Shown here: piece after piece, positions 57,482 through 64,000 of the stretch
Position numbering within the stretch: position 1 is the stretch's first letter
Layout of the letters: each line of letters opens with the position of its first letter
Program-made: the position numbers and the translations under genes
Assembly: GCA_007280515.1 (NCBI GenBank)
Contig: QYPL01000005.1
Location: forward strand, 62,001 to 126,000
Source of the DNA: Sediminibacterium sp.
GTDB lineage: Bacteria > Bacteroidota > Bacteroidia > Chitinophagales > Chitinophagaceae
Reading direction: 5' to 3'
DNA length: 64,000 bases
The notes under the pieces: model-generated
What the model saw: the letters and a program-made list of their open reading frames with translations, nothing else
Told to the model about the DNA's origin: nothing
Database searches by the model: none

Positions 57482-58243
57482 TTATTTTTTAATGAGCGAT
57501 TCTGCGTATTTTTTTTGCGCAAATTCCCAGTTTACTAAATTCCACCAAGCGTTGATATAGTCGGGGCGTTTATTTTGATACTTTAAATAATAAGCATGCT
57601 CCCAAACATCTAAACCTAGAATAGGTGATCCTTTTGTTTCTGCAATGTCCATCAATGGATTGTCTTGATTGGGTGTTGAGCAAACCGCTAAACTATTATC
57701 TGCTTTTACAATTAACCAAGCCCATCCACTACCAAATCTTGTTTTAGCTGCATCACTAAAAGCAGTTTTAAAATTATCTAATGAACCAAAACCTTTATTG
57801 ATAGCTTCTGCTAATTCACCAGCAGGTGTAATGCTAGGAGCGGGCTTCATTAATTGCCAAAACATTTCATGATTAAAATGGCCACCAGCATTATTTCTCA
57901 TTTTTGGAGAATAATGCGAAATATTTTTTAATAAATCTTGTAAAGTTGTTGTTTGGATATCCAGTTTTTCTGCAAGCGTTGCATCTGCCAAGTTTTTAGC
58001 ATAAGCAGCTGCATGTTTAGTGTAATGAATTTCCATAGTCATGGCATCAATAAAAGGTTCTAGTGCTGCATAGCCATAATTTAAAGGCTGCTGTGCATAT
58101 TCACCTGCAGCAGTCAATGTTGTTATTGAATTAATTGAAGTTATTGGACTTATTTTAGTCATTAATGGCATAGCTGCTATGGCCATACCTGCTTTACTAG
58201 AAGTAGCGATAAACTGACGTCTGTTTTGAGTTGATTTTGACAT
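57482..58243 (-). CDS. Superoxide dismutase (Mn/Fe type) with Tat signal
   Basis: 253 residues. The N-terminus has a twin-arginine motif (NRRQFIATSS) and hydrophobic stretch, so it should be exported folded. The SOD core is complete: ligands in MEIHYTKHAAAY, NHEMFWQLM, DVWEHAYYLKY; GSGWAWLIV and the TPNQDNPL stretch resemble Mn-type enzymes. It protects the periplasm from superoxide. It lies 4 nt after the LptF/G-type gene and just upstream of a metal transporter. Confidence 0.92.
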   Translation of the reverse strand: MSKSTQNRRQFIATSSKAGMAIAAMPLMTKISPITSINSITTLTAAGEYAQQPLNYGYAALEPFIDAMTMEIHYTKHAAAYAKNLADATLAEKLDIQTTTLQDLLKNISHYSPKMRNNAGGHFNHEMFWQLMKPAPSITPAGELAEAINKGFGSLDNFKTAFSDAAKTRFGSGWAWLIVKADNSLAVCSTPNQDNPLMDIAETKGSPILGLDVWEHAYYLKYQNKRPDYINAWWNLVNWEFAQKKYAESLIKK

Positions 58244-58247
58244 GGTT

Positions 58248-59675
58248 TTATTTTTTAAAGTACTTCTGTAAAGTTACTTTAATTGGCTGTAAAAGTCGGT
58301 AGTAAAATTCCTGGTTGAATAGCTGGGAATCACGCATGGCCTTATAGGTTAAAAACAAGCCAACGGGTATTAAAATAATAGAGGACATCCACATACCAGA
58401 GAATACATCCCACTGCCCAGATTTTGCTAATTTCTCTCCAAAATTATTCAATAAGAAAAAGAGTACAAAAAATATAATGGCTAACACCAAGGGTGTGCCT
58501 AGTCCTCCTTTACGAATAATGGAACCCAAGGGTGCTCCTATTAAAAAAAGTACAAAACAGGCAAAGGATAAAGTAAATTTTCTGTGCCATTCTATTCCAT
58601 GCAAGGAACTTGCATTTTTATTTTCTTTATAAGTATCCGAGATGGCCTTAAGGTTATATAATAAGGAAGAAAACTGATAGCCCGACGAGAGCTGAATACT
58701 GCTTACTAACGAATCGGGAATAAGGGTACTAAATTTTTTTAAGGGACTACTATTTTTCTTAGCATTAAAAAGGGCGGCACTATCCTTATAGTTCATAAAT
58801 TTTAAATAAGAAGCTACATCTGCATTGGTTTTTTTAACATAGTAGTCGTCTTTATTTTCTAAAGAATCCATGGCCTTGGTAAGTTGTCGAACACTTAACA
58901 TTTTAGGATCGTACAATATATCACTGCTTTTATTCATCTGAAAACTTTTCAGGTCAAATACTTTTTTATATTCTTTAAAATAAAGCCTAGTGAATTCTGT
59001 ATTAGTAGTACTTCGCGCTCCTCTTTCTTGATAACGCCATCCATTGTACATCACAAATTCTAAAAACTTTTTATTTGACGATACACGCATCACCCCCGAC
59101 TCGGCCATGATTAAATTATCTTGAAGCCCAAATCTTTTTTCAAAGATGGCAATATTATGCATCACACTATCATTCGATTCTTTCTTACCTAATTTAATTA
59201 CATAGCCGTCAATTTTATCATAAAAAACGCCTTCTTTTAAATCAATGGCAGGCTTGGCTACAATGATTTCATATTTTAAATTGGTAAGCTTCATCTGCGT
59301 TACCGGAATAATATTGTTTGAAAATAAAAAGGCAATACCCGCTAAAAAAATAGTGAATATAAATAACGGACGCATAAAACGAATGAGCGGAATACCCGCC
59401 GCTTTAATGGCAATGAGTTCAAAGCTTTCTCCTAAATTACCAAAGGTCATGATGGAAGAAAATAACAAGGCTAAGGGAAGGGCCGTTGTGAAAGTACTTA
59501 CAGAGACTAGCCCTACTAATTCTAAAATGGTAAATAGGTCTAATCCTTTGCCCACTAAGTCGTCAATGTATAGCCAAAAGAATTGCATGGTCAGCACAAA
59601 AGTTGAAATAGTGAGTGCTGCCAAAAAAGGGCCAATAAAGGCTTTAAGAATTAGTATGTCTAATTTCTTGAACAA
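58248..59675 (-). CDS. LptF/LptG family LPS export permease
   Basis: 475 residues with three N-terminal membrane helices, a large periplasmic beta-jellyroll (about 110-340) and three C-terminal helices, the YjgP/YjgQ layout. GIPLIRFMRPLFIF and SFACFVLFLIGAPLGSIIRKGG are typical; the latter is the coupling region of the LptB2FG transporter. Bacteroidota often have the two permease genes separated. It follows the START-like gene by 10 nt and precedes the SOD gene. Confidence 0.9.
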   Translation of the reverse strand: MFKKLDILILKAFIGPFLAALTISTFVLTMQFFWLYIDDLVGKGLDLFTILELVGLVSVSTFTTALPLALLFSSIMTFGNLGESFELIAIKAAGIPLIRFMRPLFIFTIFLAGIAFLFSNNIIPVTQMKLTNLKYEIIVAKPAIDLKEGVFYDKIDGYVIKLGKKESNDSVMHNIAIFEKRFGLQDNLIMAESGVMRVSSNKKFLEFVMYNGWRYQERGARSTTNTEFTRLYFKEYKKVFDLKSFQMNKSSDILYDPKMLSVRQLTKAMDSLENKDDYYVKKTNADVASYLKFMNYKDSAALFNAKKNSSPLKKFSTLIPDSLVSSIQLSSGYQFSSLLYNLKAISDTYKENKNASSLHGIEWHRKFTLSFACFVLFLIGAPLGSIIRKGGLGTPLVLAIIFFVLFFLLNNFGEKLAKSGQWDVFSGMWMSSIILIPVGLFLTYKAMRDSQLFNQEFYYRLLQPIKVTLQKYFKK

Positions 59676-59685
59676 AGTCGTGGTG

Positions 59686-60069
59686 CTAACTACCTATGCG
59701 ATGAAAGAGCTCTTTAATCTGATATTCCCAAAGTCGGCTCTGGTCTTTGACTTCGTTCTTTTCAGCAAAATCTTTCACGATTAAAATAGTTTGATTTGAA
59801 ATTTCAGTTTTTTCAATTCTAAATTCGAAGTATTCATTCTTCTCTCCATGTAGCCATCTAAATTTTATGAATTTATCTGACTCTTGGTCAACTAATTCTG
59901 CTTTCTCTGGCACACCTTTATTCCATGAAAAACTAAAAACATTTTCCCATTCATCTACTTTGTCTGCAAACCACTCTTGTAGTCCAGAGGCAGTGGATAA
60001 AAATTCAAATAATATATTAGGTGAACATCTCACCGGAAATTCAAGTTTAAATAATTGTTTCTTACTCAT
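59686..60069 (-). CDS. START-like domain protein
   Basis: 127 residues, a single SRPBCC/START-like fold: LEFPVRCSPNILFEFLSTASGLQEWFADKV and KFIKFRWLHGEKNEYFEFRI. It is common in Bacteroidota just upstream of an LptF/G permease. The hydrophobic cavity of the fold suggests ligand binding, but none is known. A purine-rich AGAGGAG lies 11 nt before the ATG, one of few Shine-Dalgarno-like sequences in this window. Confidence 0.85.
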   Translation of the reverse strand: MSKKQLFKLEFPVRCSPNILFEFLSTASGLQEWFADKVDEWENVFSFSWNKGVPEKAELVDQESDKFIKFRWLHGEKNEYFEFRIEKTEISNQTILIVKDFAEKNEVKDQSRLWEYQIKELFHRIGS

Positions 60070-60193
60070 ATATAACTAGCTCCTCTTAAAATTGTTTCGT
60101 TTGATGCAATAATATTAAATAAAGGTTAGGTTCCAAGTATTTTTTATTATTTATTAGTTAACAAACTGTCAAGACATATATAGAGTATTATCT

Positions 60194-60261
60194 AAATTGG
60201 TATAAGTATATGTAAATCAATAGCTTATATCATATTAAGATACATCTTAATTTACCAATTT
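60194..60261. repeat. A+T-rich nested inverted repeats in the ffh divergent spacer
   Basis: Perfect 9-bp arms AAATTGGTA (60194) and TACCAATTT (60253) enclose an 8-bp hairpin ATTAAGAT-AC-ATCTTAAT (60234-60251). It lies in the 270-bp spacer between the START-like gene and ffh, about 50 nt upstream of the ffh promoter box. No ORF is present. Possible regulator site; no family can be named. Confidence 0.6.
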
Positions 60262-60312
60262 TAACGTATTTATACCTTTTGAATTGATGGTGTATGACTC
60301 GTTCTGATCACT

Positions 60313-60320
60313 TATCTTTG
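60313..60320 (+). promoter_or_regulatory. TAnnTTTG promoter box of ffh
   Basis: TATCTTTG, a perfect match, 19 nt before the ffh ATG at 60340. The upstream TTG at 60284 is 26 nt away, further than usual. Confidence 0.6.
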
Positions 60321-60339
60321 CCCCCTTAATGTTGTAAGT

Positions 60340-61659
60340 ATGTTTAATAGTTTGAGTGAAAAATTAGAATCTGCGTTTAAGCACCTAAAAGGGCAGGCAA
60401 GAATTAATGAATTGAATGTTGCCAATACCTTAAAAGATATTAGAAAGGCTTTATTGGATGCCGATGTCAATTTTAAAATTGCCAAAGAATTTACTGATAG
60501 TATTAAAGAAAAGGCCATTGGTGCCAAGGTCATTAATGCCATTAGTCCTGGACAATTGATGGTGAAAATTGTGCAAGACGAATTAACGGCTTTGATGGGC
60601 AATGAAGCTTCTTTGATGGACCTTTCTAAAAATCCTACTATTATTTTAGTAGCAGGTTTACAAGGTTCTGGTAAAACTACTTTTTCAGGTAAGTTGGCAA
60701 ACTATTTAAAAGCACAAAAAAAATCTCCTTTGTTAGTAGCTGCTGATATTTACCGTCCTGCAGCGATGGATCAATTAATGATACTAGCTGAGCAAATTGG
60801 GGTAGATGTTTTTGTAGAAAGAGAAAATAAAAATGCAGTCTCCATTGCACAAAATGCATTGGTGTATGCTAAAGCCAATAATAAAAATGTAATTATTATT
60901 GATACCGCGGGGCGTTTAGCAGTAGATGAAATTATGATGAATGAAGTAGCTGCTATTAAAAATGAAATTCAACCACAAGAAATATTATTCGTTGTAGATT
61001 CAATGACAGGGCAGGATGCAGTGAATACCGCTAAAGTTTTTAACGATCGTTTAGATTTTACAGGTGTGGTATTAACAAAATTAGATGGTGATACCAGAGG
61101 GGGTGCCGCCTTGTCTATTAAGTACACAGTGAATAAGCCTATCAAATTTATGAGTAGTGGTGAAAAATTAGATACGCTCACTGTTTTTCATCCAGAGAGA
61201 ATGGCCCAAAGAATTTTAGGCATGGGGGATATTACTTCTTTGGTAGAAAAAGCGCAGTCACAATTTGATGAAGCAGAAGCTAAAAAATTAGAAAAGAGAA
61301 TTCGAAAAAATCAATTTGATTTTGAAGATTTCTTAACGCAGATACAGCAGATAAAAAAAATGGGCAACTTAAAAGATTTAATGGGCATGATTCCAGGCAT
61401 GGGCAAAAGTTTAAAAGATGTAGATATAAAAGACGATGCCTTTAAAGGAGTGGAAGCCATAATACAATCGATGACCGTTTTGGAAAGAAGAAATCCGGAC
61501 TTACTTTCAACTAGTCGTAAACAAAGAATTGCCAAAGGAGCAGGTAAGGATATTGGAGAAATCAATGCTTTTATGAAGCAGTTTGACCAAATGAAGCAGA
61601 TGATGAAGCAAATGTCTAGCGGGTCAATGCCAGGTAAAATGCCTGGTTTGAGACGTTAA
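60340..61659 (+). CDS. ffh: Signal recognition particle protein Ffh
   Basis: 439 residues. It binds 4.5S RNA and signal sequences to target membrane proteins. N domain residues 1-90; G domain with GLQGSGKTTFSGKLA (P-loop, about 107-121), DTAGRLAVD, TKLDGDTRGGAALS; methionine-rich M domain (about 320-439) with MGNLKDLMGMIPGMGK and a C-terminal Met-rich tail. The 4.5S RNA gene is not seen in this window. It stands upstream of rpsP but with a separate promoter in between. Confidence 0.97.
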   Translation: MFNSLSEKLESAFKHLKGQARINELNVANTLKDIRKALLDADVNFKIAKEFTDSIKEKAIGAKVINAISPGQLMVKIVQDELTALMGNEASLMDLSKNPTIILVAGLQGSGKTTFSGKLANYLKAQKKSPLLVAADIYRPAAMDQLMILAEQIGVDVFVERENKNAVSIAQNALVYAKANNKNVIIIDTAGRLAVDEIMMNEVAAIKNEIQPQEILFVVDSMTGQDAVNTAKVFNDRLDFTGVVLTKLDGDTRGGAALSIKYTVNKPIKFMSSGEKLDTLTVFHPERMAQRILGMGDITSLVEKAQSQFDEAEAKKLEKRIRKNQFDFEDFLTQIQQIKKMGNLKDLMGMIPGMGKSLKDVDIKDDAFKGVEAIIQSMTVLERRNPDLLSTSRKQRIAKGAGKDIGEINAFMKQFDQMKQMMKQMSSGSMPGKMPGLRR

Positions 61660-61737
61660 TTTAAGTCTAAGTCATTGACAATCATATATTAATAGGTTTT
61701 AAACCCCTTTTTCCTTGGTTTATTCGGTGGTTTTTAC

Positions 61738-61745
61738 TATATTTG
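61738..61745 (+). promoter_or_regulatory. Strong promoter of rpsP (TTG-N20-TATATTTG)
   Basis: TATATTTG is a perfect -7 box, and TTG at 61715-61717 lies 20 nt upstream, an ideal -33 spacing. The leader to the rpsP ATG is about 40 nt. Best promoter match in the window. Confidence 0.75.
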
Positions 61746-61791
61746 CACCCGGTTAACCCTATTTAATAACGCCTATAAATTTCTATTTAAC

Positions 61792-62358
61792 ATGGCAGTA
61801 AAAATGAGACTACAACGTCACGGTAGTAAAAAAAGGCCTTTCTACTTTATAGTAGTGGCTGACGGACGCGCACCAAGAGATGGTAAATTCATCCAAAAAA
61901 TTGGTACTTACAACCCATTAACAGTTCCTGCAACTATCCAATTGGATCGTCAAAAGGCACTTGAGTGGTTAAACAAAGGTGCTCAACCTACAGACACCGT
62001 TCACAGAATTTTATCTTTCAAAGGAGTTCTTTATTTGAAACATTTACTTCGTGGAGTAAAATTAGGTTTGTTTGATGATGCCACCGCAATGGAGAAATTC
62101 CAAACATGGTATGCAGCACATGAAACAAAAATTGCAAGCACAAACGATACACACAAAAAAGCAGAAGCTGCTAAAAAAGTGTATGTACCTGTTGCTAAAA
62201 AAGTAGCAGAACCAATAGCTGTAGAAGAAGTAGCAGTAGAAGAAGTAGCTGCACCAGTTGAAGAAGCTGCACCAGTTGAAGAAGCTGCTCCAGTAGCTGA
62301 AGTAACCCCTGAAGCATCTGTTGAAGCATCAGCGGAAGAGACGCCTGCTGCAGAATAA
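61792..62358 (+). CDS. rpsP: 30S ribosomal protein bS16 with long acidic tail
   Basis: 188 residues, about twice the usual bS16 length. Residues 1-80 are normal ([30 protein letters not shown]). A linker ([12 protein letters not shown]) is followed by an Ala/Glu/Val/Pro-rich tail with VEEVA and PVEEAA repeats (about 145-188). Tails of this kind are seen in bS16 of many Bacteroidota; they project from the ribosome surface and have no known function. It has a strong promoter and its own terminator. Confidence 0.95.
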   Translation: MAVKMRLQRHGSKKRPFYFIVVADGRAPRDGKFIQKIGTYNPLTVPATIQLDRQKALEWLNKGAQPTDTVHRILSFKGVLYLKHLLRGVKLGLFDDATAMEKFQTWYAAHETKIASTNDTHKKAEAAKKVYVPVAKKVAEPIAVEEVAVEEVAAPVEEAAPVEEAAPVAEVTPEASVEASAEETPAAE

Positions 62359-62381
62359 TTTTAAAATTAATCTAGCTTTAT

Positions 62382-62423
62382 AAAAGCCCCTAGTTCCTAT
62401 CAACGGAATTGGGGGTTTTTTTT
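62382..62423 (+). terminator. Intrinsic terminator after rpsP
   Basis: Imperfect stem AAAAGCCCCTAGTTCC / GGAATTGGGGGTTTT with a short loop, followed by eight T. It lies 23 nt after the rpsP stop, so rimM transcripts depend on read-through or an internal promoter. Confidence 0.75.
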
Positions 62424-62460
62424 GAAAATGATTTTGTCGATAAAAGAATTAAATTAGCAA

Positions 62461-63003
62461 ATGAGTCAGTACATACATATTGGTAAAATAGTAGCGCCCC
62501 ATGGCATTACGGGTCATGTTATCATTGAGCATGCCCTGGGCAAACCCATTAGCTTTAAAGGGATTGATGCCATTTTTGTTGAAAAAAATGCAGCTAGTTT
62601 TATTCCTTATTTTATTCAAAGCGCGTCTGCTAAAACAGATACTATTTCGCATTTACAATTGGAAGGCATTAATAGTAGAGAAGCTACTGCCATGCTCTTA
62701 GGGAAAAAAGTTTGGTTACCTCAAGATGAATTTCAAAAATTAGTGGATAAGCAGTCGCCCTTAGCATTATTAGGCTATACAGTAGAAGAAGCAGGAAAAG
62801 CTATTGGGGTTATTCAAGAAGTAATAGAACAACCGCATCAATTAATGGTAACAATATTATACCAAGGCCAAGAAGCCTATATTCCTTTACACGAAGAAAG
62901 TTTAAAAGCCGTGAATCATAAGGCTAAAACCATTAGCGTTGAACTGCCCGATGGCTTATTGGATTTATATACCATACCTCCTACGGCAGCTTCGGATCAA
63001 TAG
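62461..63003 (+). CDS. rimM: Ribosome maturation factor RimM
   Basis: 180 residues. An N-terminal RimM beta-barrel (HIGKIVAPHGITGHVIIEHALG) and a C-terminal PRC-barrel domain (about 95-175, PLALLGYTVEEAGKAIGVIQEV ... YIPLHEESLKAVNHKAKTI). It assists 30S maturation near uS19. It follows rpsP as in most bacteria, but trmD, the usual third gene, is not here. Confidence 0.93.
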   Translation: MSQYIHIGKIVAPHGITGHVIIEHALGKPISFKGIDAIFVEKNAASFIPYFIQSASAKTDTISHLQLEGINSREATAMLLGKKVWLPQDEFQKLVDKQSPLALLGYTVEEAGKAIGVIQEVIEQPHQLMVTILYQGQEAYIPLHEESLKAVNHKAKTISVELPDGLLDLYTIPPTAASDQ

Positions 63004-63079
63004 GTAAAGACGCAATCATTATAAAATTTTATTACTAAGTAGTCGTTTCAAATTATTTTAAAAAAATTAATTATAAAGT

Positions 63080-63094
63080 CTACTAAATTAGTAG
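63080..63094. promoter_or_regulatory. Perfect 15-bp palindrome over the peroxiredoxin promoter
   Basis: CTACTAAATTAGTAG has two perfect 7-bp arms around a central A. It lies 8 nt upstream of the -7 box, in the -20 to -35 region, where a bound regulator would cover RNA polymerase contacts. Likely operator; the protein is not identified. Confidence 0.7.
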
Positions 63095-63102
63095 GAAATA
63101 CA

Positions 63103-63110
63103 TATCTTTG
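63103..63110 (+). promoter_or_regulatory. TAnnTTTG promoter box of the peroxiredoxin gene
   Basis: TATCTTTG, perfect match, 70 nt before the ATG at 63181, giving a leader of roughly 60 nt, longer than others in this window. Confidence 0.65.
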
Positions 63111-63180
63111 TGTTCTTTTTCTCATTATCCATTATTTTTTAATGAGGGGGATGATATTATTCATACACAAAAAATAAAAC

Positions 63181-63816
63181 ATGAGCCTAAGACTAGGGGA
63201 TATTGCTCCCGACTTTAAAGCAAAAACAAGTATCGGCGATATTAGCTTTCATCAATATTTAGAAGATAGTTGGGGAATTTTATTTTCTCATCCTGCCGAT
63301 TTTACACCCGTTTGTACAACCGAGTTAGGTCGCACCGCTGCCTTGCAAGAAGAGTTTGCAAAACGAAATGTGAAAGTACTTGCCTTAAGTGTAGATGGTG
63401 TAGAAAGTCATCAGAAATGGATTGCAGATATTAATGAAACACAGCATGTAACAGTGGGCTTTCCTATTATTGCAGATGAAGATAAAGCGGTGGCCCATGC
63501 GTATGATATGATTCATCCCAATGCCTCTGAAACATTTACCGTGCGTTCTTTATTTATTATTGGCCCCGATAAAAAAATTAAATTAACCTTAACCTATCCG
63601 GCCTCTACGGGAAGAAATTTTGTAGAAGTATTAAGAGTCGTCGATTCTTTGCAGTTGACGGCTAATTATAGTGTAGCCACACCAGCTAATTGGGTGGAGG
63701 GAGAAGCTGTGATTGTAGTGCCTGCTGTGAAAACAGAAGACGCCCTACTTAAATTTCCTAAAGGATTAAACATAGTAAAACCTTATTTACGCTATACCCC
63801 ACAGCCTAATAAATAG
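63181..63816 (+). CDS. 1-Cys peroxiredoxin, Prx6 subfamily
   Basis: 211 residues. The peroxidatic Cys45 is in FSHPADFTPVCTTELG, with Thr42 and the conserved Arg near 127 (FTVRSLFIIGPD). There is no conserved resolving Cys, and the C-terminal extension and PANWVEG segment are typical of Prx6. It reduces H2O2 and organic peroxides in the cytoplasm. The palindromic operator upstream suggests that expression is regulated, perhaps by oxidative or sulfur signals (inference). Confidence 0.93.
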   Translation: MSLRLGDIAPDFKAKTSIGDISFHQYLEDSWGILFSHPADFTPVCTTELGRTAALQEEFAKRNVKVLALSVDGVESHQKWIADINETQHVTVGFPIIADEDKAVAHAYDMIHPNASETFTVRSLFIIGPDKKIKLTLTYPASTGRNFVEVLRVVDSLQLTANYSVATPANWVEGEAVIVVPAVKTEDALLKFPKGLNIVKPYLRYTPQPNK

Positions 63817-63849
63817 TTTTTGTATATTTAGTATCTAAACTATTTATGT

Positions 63850-64000
63850 ATGAAGCATTTTTTATTCAGTGTATCTTTTCTGCTTTTAGTCATCACTGGC
63901 CAAGCACAAAAGACCTACTTGCAATGTGGTCAATTAATTGATGTAAGACAATTACAAGTTTTAAAAGAAAAAACAATTGTAATTGAGGGTAATAAAATTC
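63850..64000 (+). CDS. Secreted amidohydrolase, 5' part only
   Basis: The frame from ATG 63850 runs off the window after 50 codons. A signal peptide (MKHFLFSVSFLLLVITGQAQ) precedes CGQLIDV and KEKTIVIEGNKI, the N-terminal beta-sandwich start of imidazolonepropionase-like amidohydrolases exported by Bacteroidota. Active-site residues lie outside the window. The call is based on this short stretch and neighbouring experience only. Confidence 0.65.
   Translation, partial: MKHFLFSVSFLLLVITGQAQKTYLQCGQLIDVRQLQVLKEKTIVIEGNKI

Overview
The window is A+T-rich chromosomal DNA from a member of the Bacteroidota, probably close to the Chitinophagaceae; that placement is an inference from gene content. 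Evidence for the phylum: gliding-family lipoproteins GldD and GldH with GldE, tandem DUF5916 barrel proteins, a Cys-rich RicT (PSP1) protein, bS16 with a long acidic tail, TAnnTTTG promoter boxes (9426, 12417, 26011, 60313, 61738, 63103), and few Shine-Dalgarno sequences. I saw no phage, insertion sequence, CRISPR array, rRNA or tRNA. The content is mostly housekeeping, and I found no clearly new multi-gene system.

Layout. 1-519 (-): start of a DUF3089 lipoprotein, cut by the window edge. 744-9373 (+): chromate transporter, a small secreted protein, an RND efflux pair without an outer-membrane partner, a GH130-like lipoprotein and a HGSNAT-like acyltransferase. 9451-11253 (+): typA, converging on obg (-) across a near-perfect bidirectional terminator; then a TetR regulator (-). 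13323-15245 (+): PfkB kinase and asd. 15246-15569: a 324-bp gap filled with inverted repeats. ligA (-) diverges from a Nudix-like regulator (+). 18551-24065 (+): yicC, gldH, a two-component pair, a degenerate ureohydrolase and a PBP4-type peptidase. mutL (-) diverges from pepF (+).

27763-36205 (-) reads HU, TPR protein, a 31-residue basic protein, rng, radA, comF, gpx, holB, ricT: DNA, RNA and redox maintenance genes. 36412-41506 (+): mutY, gldE, gldD, DUF3109, LutB-like. 41547-60069 (-) is one long run of minus-strand genes: START-like, LptF/G, Tat-type SOD, CDF transporter, M20 peptidase, S4 protein, trmD, two DUF5916 proteins, adenine deaminase, upp, EI24, a tetrapyrrole-type methylase, a short ComEC, purH and EamA. 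60340-63003 (+): ffh, rpsP, rimM. 63181-63816 (+): 1-Cys peroxiredoxin under a promoter carrying a perfect 15-bp palindrome. The window ends in a secreted amidohydrolase.

Three threads deserve attention. (1) Several familiar families have degenerate active sites: the MutL endonuclease motifs, the ureohydrolase metal ligands and the Nudix box. (2) Short tandem duplications sit exactly at gene boundaries: 14 bp at the chromate transporter start, 17 bp upstream of obg, 15 bp carrying stop codons after the PBP4-type gene, and 24 bp carrying the start codon of gldE. (3) Several genes have a -7-like box only 4 to 7 nt before the start codon, which predicts nearly leaderless mRNAs.
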